From assembly GCF_014216315.1 (NCBI RefSeq), contig NZ_CP045702.1, positions 4,216,001 to 4,280,000 on the forward strand: a stretch of DNA of 64,000 bases. The letters run 5' to 3'. Below are positions 60,849 through 64,000 of this stretch, in pieces. How positions within the stretch are numbered: position 1 is the stretch's first letter; each line of letters begins with the position of its first letter. Below the pieces are notes generated by a model, which did not search any database, was not told where the DNA came from, and saw only the letters and a program-made list of their open reading frames with translations. The stretch is from Streptomyces finlayi. Lineage in GTDB: Bacteria; Actinomycetota; Actinomycetes; Streptomycetales; Streptomycetaceae. The position numbers and the translations under genes are program-made.

Positions 60849-62046
60849 CTACGCCGTCGCGCAGCGAGGGCCGCGCGGGAAGGGCGGCGCCAGCAACTGC
60901 ACTGCCCGGCTGGCCTGTTGAGGTACAACGCCGTTGCCCAGTGCGGTGAGTTGAGCCGGTCGTCCGAGCCCCGGAGTGGCGGTGACCCAGCCGGGCTCCA
61001 GGCCCTGCATCCACTCCACGAAGTCGGCACGAAGGCGTCCGGCCGCGTCAGTGGGCGGCGGCGCGGGGCGGGTGAGCATCTCCCATCGGGTGATGGCGGC
61101 TGCGTATGCCCCCCATCGCTGGTCGCCCCCTCGGTTTCCGGAGCCGATTCCGTCCAGAGCGGCAGAACCACTGCCGACAGGGGAGGGCGCCACCCCTTGC
61201 CCGGTCGGCGTCCCGGGGTGCCCGTGTCGCTGGCCCGCGGTGTGGGCAGCAGTGACGCCGCCGCACTCGGCAGGGTCATGTCCCCATTGTCGTGCCGCTG
61301 GTTGGGCGAGCCCTTGATTCCGTCCGATGCCTTCGGCGTAGGCAGGAGCCACTCCACCTCGTCGGCCAGGTTCGGGCCGTGTCCTCCGCTCTTCCTCTTG
61401 GAGGGGTGTTGCGAGCCGCCGTTCTTCGCGATGTTGCTGGTCGGCGTCTTGAACAGCGTGTTCGGCAGGCCAGGCGGCGAGGAAAGTGCGCTCGCGGCGG
61501 TGCGGGGCTCCGATATCGGAGGCGCGAAGCACGCGCCACTTCGCGTCGTACCGGAGGTCGGCCAGGGATCCGAGTACGGCACCGAGTGCCCGCAGAGGAG
61601 GCTGACCTGGGGCGTCTCCCAGACACCACGGGCAGAATTCCACGTCGCCAGGGGAACCGGCGGGTGAGGTGAGGAGGCCGCGCACATTCTCGATCACAAC
61701 CAGGCAGGGTCGGAGGGCCTCGACCGCACGGGCCACGTGCAGCCACAGCCCAGAGCGGGTCTGGGAGTTGAGTCCGGCCCGGCGGCCGGCGACCGAGACG
61801 TCTTTGACAGGGGAAACCCGCCGTCAGGACGCAGACCCGAGGAACGGCGGACCAGTTGACGGTCGTGATATCGCCCAGGTTCGGGACGCCGGGCCAGTGG
61901 CGGGCCAGGATGCGCGAAGCGTTCGGATCGACTTCCGCGTGCCAGGCCAGCGTGCCGCCGAGCGCGGACTGGACGCCGAGGTCCAGCCCGCCGTACCCCG
62001 AGCAGAGCGAGCCGATCAGCGGAGGGCACTCGATGGCGGTCTGCAT
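60849..62046 (-). pseudogene. C5-cytosine DNA methyltransferase with a frameshift at the catalytic motif
   Basis: A Dcm-type methyltransferase read in two frames. From ATG 62046: IGSLCSGYGGLDLGV (motif I), then VCVLTAGFPCQ (motif IV, catalytic PCQ). After PCQ the frame is wrong; deleting one A of CAAAGAC (plus-strand TTT at 61803-61805) restores DVSVAGRRAGLNSQ, IENVRGLL (motif VI), WRVLRASDIGAPHRRER (motif VIII) and LGNGVVPQQA (motif X) down to 60849. As written the enzyme lacks all motifs after PCQ. A sequencing error is possible. The region between motifs VIII and X is long and variable, as expected for a target-recognition part. Confidence 0.85.
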
Positions 62047-62047
62047 G

Positions 62048-62629
62048 TCACCGACCCCGAGCGATCCGGTCCGCAGGAGCTGCTGCTCCCGGGACAGTAG
62101 GCGGAGGTGAAGCGAATGCAGGAGCCGCGGTCGTGGACCGGCTACGGGCTGCCTGCAGCCGTGCGGACGGAGGCGAAACCGTCGCCGACGCGGCGTGAAG
62201 GGAATCGGCGGCTTCGCGTAGGGCCGTGTCCGCCGTGCCGAGCGCGTCAACCGTCACCCGCGCCGCAGCCTCCCGAGCGTCCCGGGCATCGGGTTGGTCG
62301 CGCAGGTGCTCGGTCTGGTTCAGGAACGAGAGCTGGTGGACCACGGCCCCGAGAGCGGATGCCGCCTCGCCGGCAGGTCCTACGGCGGCGGCGAAGCTGG
62401 TGATAACCCGCGCACTGTGGGCCTCCTGGTCGTGGTCGACGACACGGAAGAGGACTTCGTCACCCAAACCGCTTATCAGCGCGCCGAGTTCGGAGATCTG
62501 CCTGGCGACGGCGACGCTGTCGGGTGAGCGGTGGACGTCTCCGGGGACCGGGAGCTTGCCGCGCTGGGCATCGAAAGTCGAGGCCGTGGCACGCAGGGCC
62601 AAGGCGTCGGAGATGGGGGTGTTGTTCAC
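62048..62629 (-). CDS. Hypothetical protein
   Basis: 193 residues from GTG 62629. Long helical segments: VARQISELGALISGLGDEVLFRVV, AHSARVITSFAAAVGPAGEAASALGAVVHQLSFL and ARVTVDALGTADTALREAADSLHAA. Disordered Pro/Ala tail. Sits upstream of the methyltransferase gene with one base between stop and start. No family recognised. Confidence 0.6.
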   Translation of the reverse strand: MNNTPISDALALRATASTFDAQRGKLPVPGDVHRSPDSVAVARQISELGALISGLGDEVLFRVVDHDQEAHSARVITSFAAAVGPAGEAASALGAVVHQLSFLNQTEHLRDQPDARDAREAAARVTVDALGTADTALREAADSLHAASATVSPPSARLQAARSRSTTAAPAFASPPPTVPGAAAPADRIARGR

Positions 62630-62675
62630 GGTGATTCCCAAGGGATGAGGACGAGCGACGGAAAGGGGGGAGGGG

Positions 62676-63845
62676 TCAGCCGTGTCCGCGAGAGGGCGGT
62701 CGCACGGCGGCCGGGCTGGGGGCAGAGCCAGGCCGGGCCGAGGATGGCGAGACTGGGCGCGGCGTGCTGCGGGCGAGCGCCGCGTGCACCTGCGCAGGGG
62801 GCGGCCCGGTTGGCGAAGGAGCTGGGGCCGGCGGCGTCGGTGCGGGGCGGCCGTTCGCCGCCTGCCAGCGGGCCCGCACCTCATCGAGTGGACCGAGCGC
62901 GTGCAAGGCGTGATTGATCAGCCGCCCGGGGGCCAGTGCCTCGTTCTCCGCCAAGGCTCGGATCTCACGCGCAGAGGTCGCCGCCGTGCGGGTGACCGAC
63001 GAGCGCATCACCAGCTCGCCGAGCCATTCGGCGCTGCCTGGACCCACGCCGTCGCAGATGGCGGCGAGCTGATCGCTGGACAGCGTTCCGTCGGCCAGCA
63101 GGCCGCGCCGCTGGGCCTCCCAGAGCAGCGTGATCCGATCGATGGGTTCACCCCGGTGGTGCAGGGCGCCGAGGCAGCGGTAGAGCTGCCCGTGGGTGGC
63201 GTCGGCGAAGTCGCCAGGCCGCAGCCAGCCGACTACCTCGTCCATGGCCTTCGGCTGCTCAGCGAGGACGGCTAGAAGGAACCGCTCGTCCTCGGCGACC
63301 TGGTCGGCCCGAACCGGCGGTGGCGCGACCGGGACGGTGGCCACCGGAGCGGCGGGCGCGACCGGGCGCGGTTCGGTACCCCACCGCTGTGCGAGATCGC
63401 TGAGCACGCCGGTAAGGACGTCCGCGTGATGCAGGGCTCCCGCGACTTCGCCCTGCAGGGCGTCGGCGCGAGCCGCCTGGTGAAGGCGGATCGCGTGTTC
63501 CGTGATGCTGCGATGGATCGCGCCCTCCAGCACCATGCGGCCGTATACCGGAGCGTGCGAGGGACGCGGGCACGCCGAGATCAGGGTGTGGGCGTACACC
63601 GCGGTCAGCCCCCGTACGTGGAGGCCAGCCTCGTCGACCGCATCGGTCACCCACGACAGCGGTACGGACTCTTCGGCCAACGCAGGGTGGCCATCGTCCC
63701 GGAGCTTGCGCAACGCGGCGAACAGCGCCTGGTGGACCGGCCGGTAGAAGTGACCCGGCGCGAGCCAGTCAAGGTGCGCGAGCTGACCCGGGTCGAGCAG
63801 CACGGAACCGAGCACCGCCTGCTCCGCGCCCAGCAGCGGGTTCAT
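62676..63845 (-). CDS. Two DnaB N-terminal domains without helicase domain
   Basis: 389 residues. Unit 1 (about 5-130): AEQAVLGSVLLDPGQLAHLDWLAPGHFYRPVHQALFAAL; unit 2 (about 185-310): DERFLLAVLAEQPKAMDEVVGWLRPGDFADATHGQLYRCLGAL with TLLWEAQRRGLL. Both match the DnaB N-terminal helical domain that contacts primase and loader, but there is no RecA-like motor, no Walker motif. It could act as an adaptor of host replicative helicase. The tail is Pro/Ala-rich. The ATG at 63845 overlaps the upstream stop by four bases. Confidence 0.75.
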   Translation of the reverse strand: MNPLLGAEQAVLGSVLLDPGQLAHLDWLAPGHFYRPVHQALFAALRKLRDDGHPALAEESVPLSWVTDAVDEAGLHVRGLTAVYAHTLISACPRPSHAPVYGRMVLEGAIHRSITEHAIRLHQAARADALQGEVAGALHHADVLTGVLSDLAQRWGTEPRPVAPAAPVATVPVAPPPVRADQVAEDERFLLAVLAEQPKAMDEVVGWLRPGDFADATHGQLYRCLGALHHRGEPIDRITLLWEAQRRGLLADGTLSSDQLAAICDGVGPGSAEWLGELVMRSSVTRTAATSAREIRALAENEALAPGRLINHALHALGPLDEVRARWQAANGRPAPTPPAPAPSPTGPPPAQVHAALARSTPRPVSPSSARPGSAPSPAAVRPPSRGHG

Positions 63846-64000
63846 CGCTGGCCGCCTGCATCAGAAGCGGGAGGTTCGCTCTCCCGGGCGCGGAGGTCGG
63901 CGACCGCCTGGTCGGCAGCGGCCATCGCCTGGGCGAGGCAGTCCAGCGTGCTGGTGAACGTGGGATCGGAAGCGAGTAGCGAGCCGGCCCCGCTGACCAA
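63842..64000 (-). CDS. Partial gene, 3' end only
   Basis: 53 codons ending at the TGA at 63842-63844, in frame from the window edge: helical text CLAQAMAAADQAVADLRARE and a short polar tail. The start is outside the window. Its stop overlaps the DnaB-N protein start. No family recognised. Confidence 0.6.
   Translation of the reverse strand: MVSGAGSLLASDPTFTSTLDCLAQAMAAADQAVADLRARESEPPASDAGGQR

Noticed and set aside
1..64000. CRISPR array
   Set aside because: No regularly spaced 25-40 base repeats and no Cas-like protein were seen.

Overview
The window is high-GC actinobacterial DNA, almost certainly Streptomyces. The evidence is strong GC bias at third codon positions, many GTG starts, a topoisomerase I with a Lys/Ala tail, a dTMP kinase fused to an MFS-like membrane domain, WhiB, DUF317, DUF2637 and DUF4913 proteins, and XRE regulators with TPR-like C-termini.

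Bases 1-8.7 kb are conserved chromosome: topA (5' end outside the window), an MFS-dTMP kinase fusion, the delta' clamp-loader gene holB, a secreted lipoprotein-type peptidase and a tRNA-Thr(CGT). The tRNA is the probable integration site of a large mobile element. Next to it lie a tyrosine recombinase, an XRE repressor coupled to it by a 4-base overlap, and a divergent small excisionase-like protein (9.3-12 kb). No second copy of the tRNA 3' end was found, so the far end of the element is probably beyond 64 kb.

Cargo fills 12-45 kb. First come a decayed GNAT gene and an IS630 scrap, then a single-polypeptide restriction-modification gene (Type ISP: nuclease, helicase, methyltransferase, specificity domain). 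That gene is split by a complete 1,535-bp IS4-family element with 10-bp target duplications; precise excision would restore the frame. Next is a leftward, tightly overlapped cluster of ten genes (30.6-19.6 kb): phosphoribosyltransferase-like protein, methyltransferase, three glycosyltransferases, HAD phosphatase, zinc dehydrogenase, TrpRS-like protein, TyrRS and a TobZ/NodU-type carbamoyltransferase. It looks like a pathway for a carbamoylated, methylated glycoside, possibly aminoacylated. It has no PKS or NRPS and matches no cluster I can name. To its right is an XRE-TPR regulator (32.0 kb) surrounded by three copies of the palindrome CGGACA-N3-TGTCCG. Two copies sit at the same distance from a second shared box and from start codons. 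One faces the glycoside operon and one faces a small conserved operon, which suggests that one regulator controls both.

Bases 33-44 kb hold the small conserved operon, an APC permease with a glutamine-synthetase-like ligase and a LuxR-type protein, a 5'-truncated CMP-KDO synthetase, an ImmA/IrrE protease next to a MAB_1171c-type membrane protein, a HAD phosphatase and a two-HTH XRE regulator.

Bases 45-64 kb are a plasmid-like backbone: replisome-organiser-like protein, DnaC-like loader, WhiB protein, DUF2637 protein, MobC, MOBP-type relaxase with a four-hairpin candidate oriT, then a long leftward run of small accessory genes. That run includes DUF317 proteins, winged-helix and MerR-like regulators, a RelE-like protein, a DUF4913 protein, a frameshifted C5-cytosine methyltransferase and a protein made of two DnaB N-terminal domains. 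Together these make the region an integrative mobilizable or conjugative element carrying restriction, regulatory and natural-product cargo. All functions are read from sequence motifs only; no database search was run.
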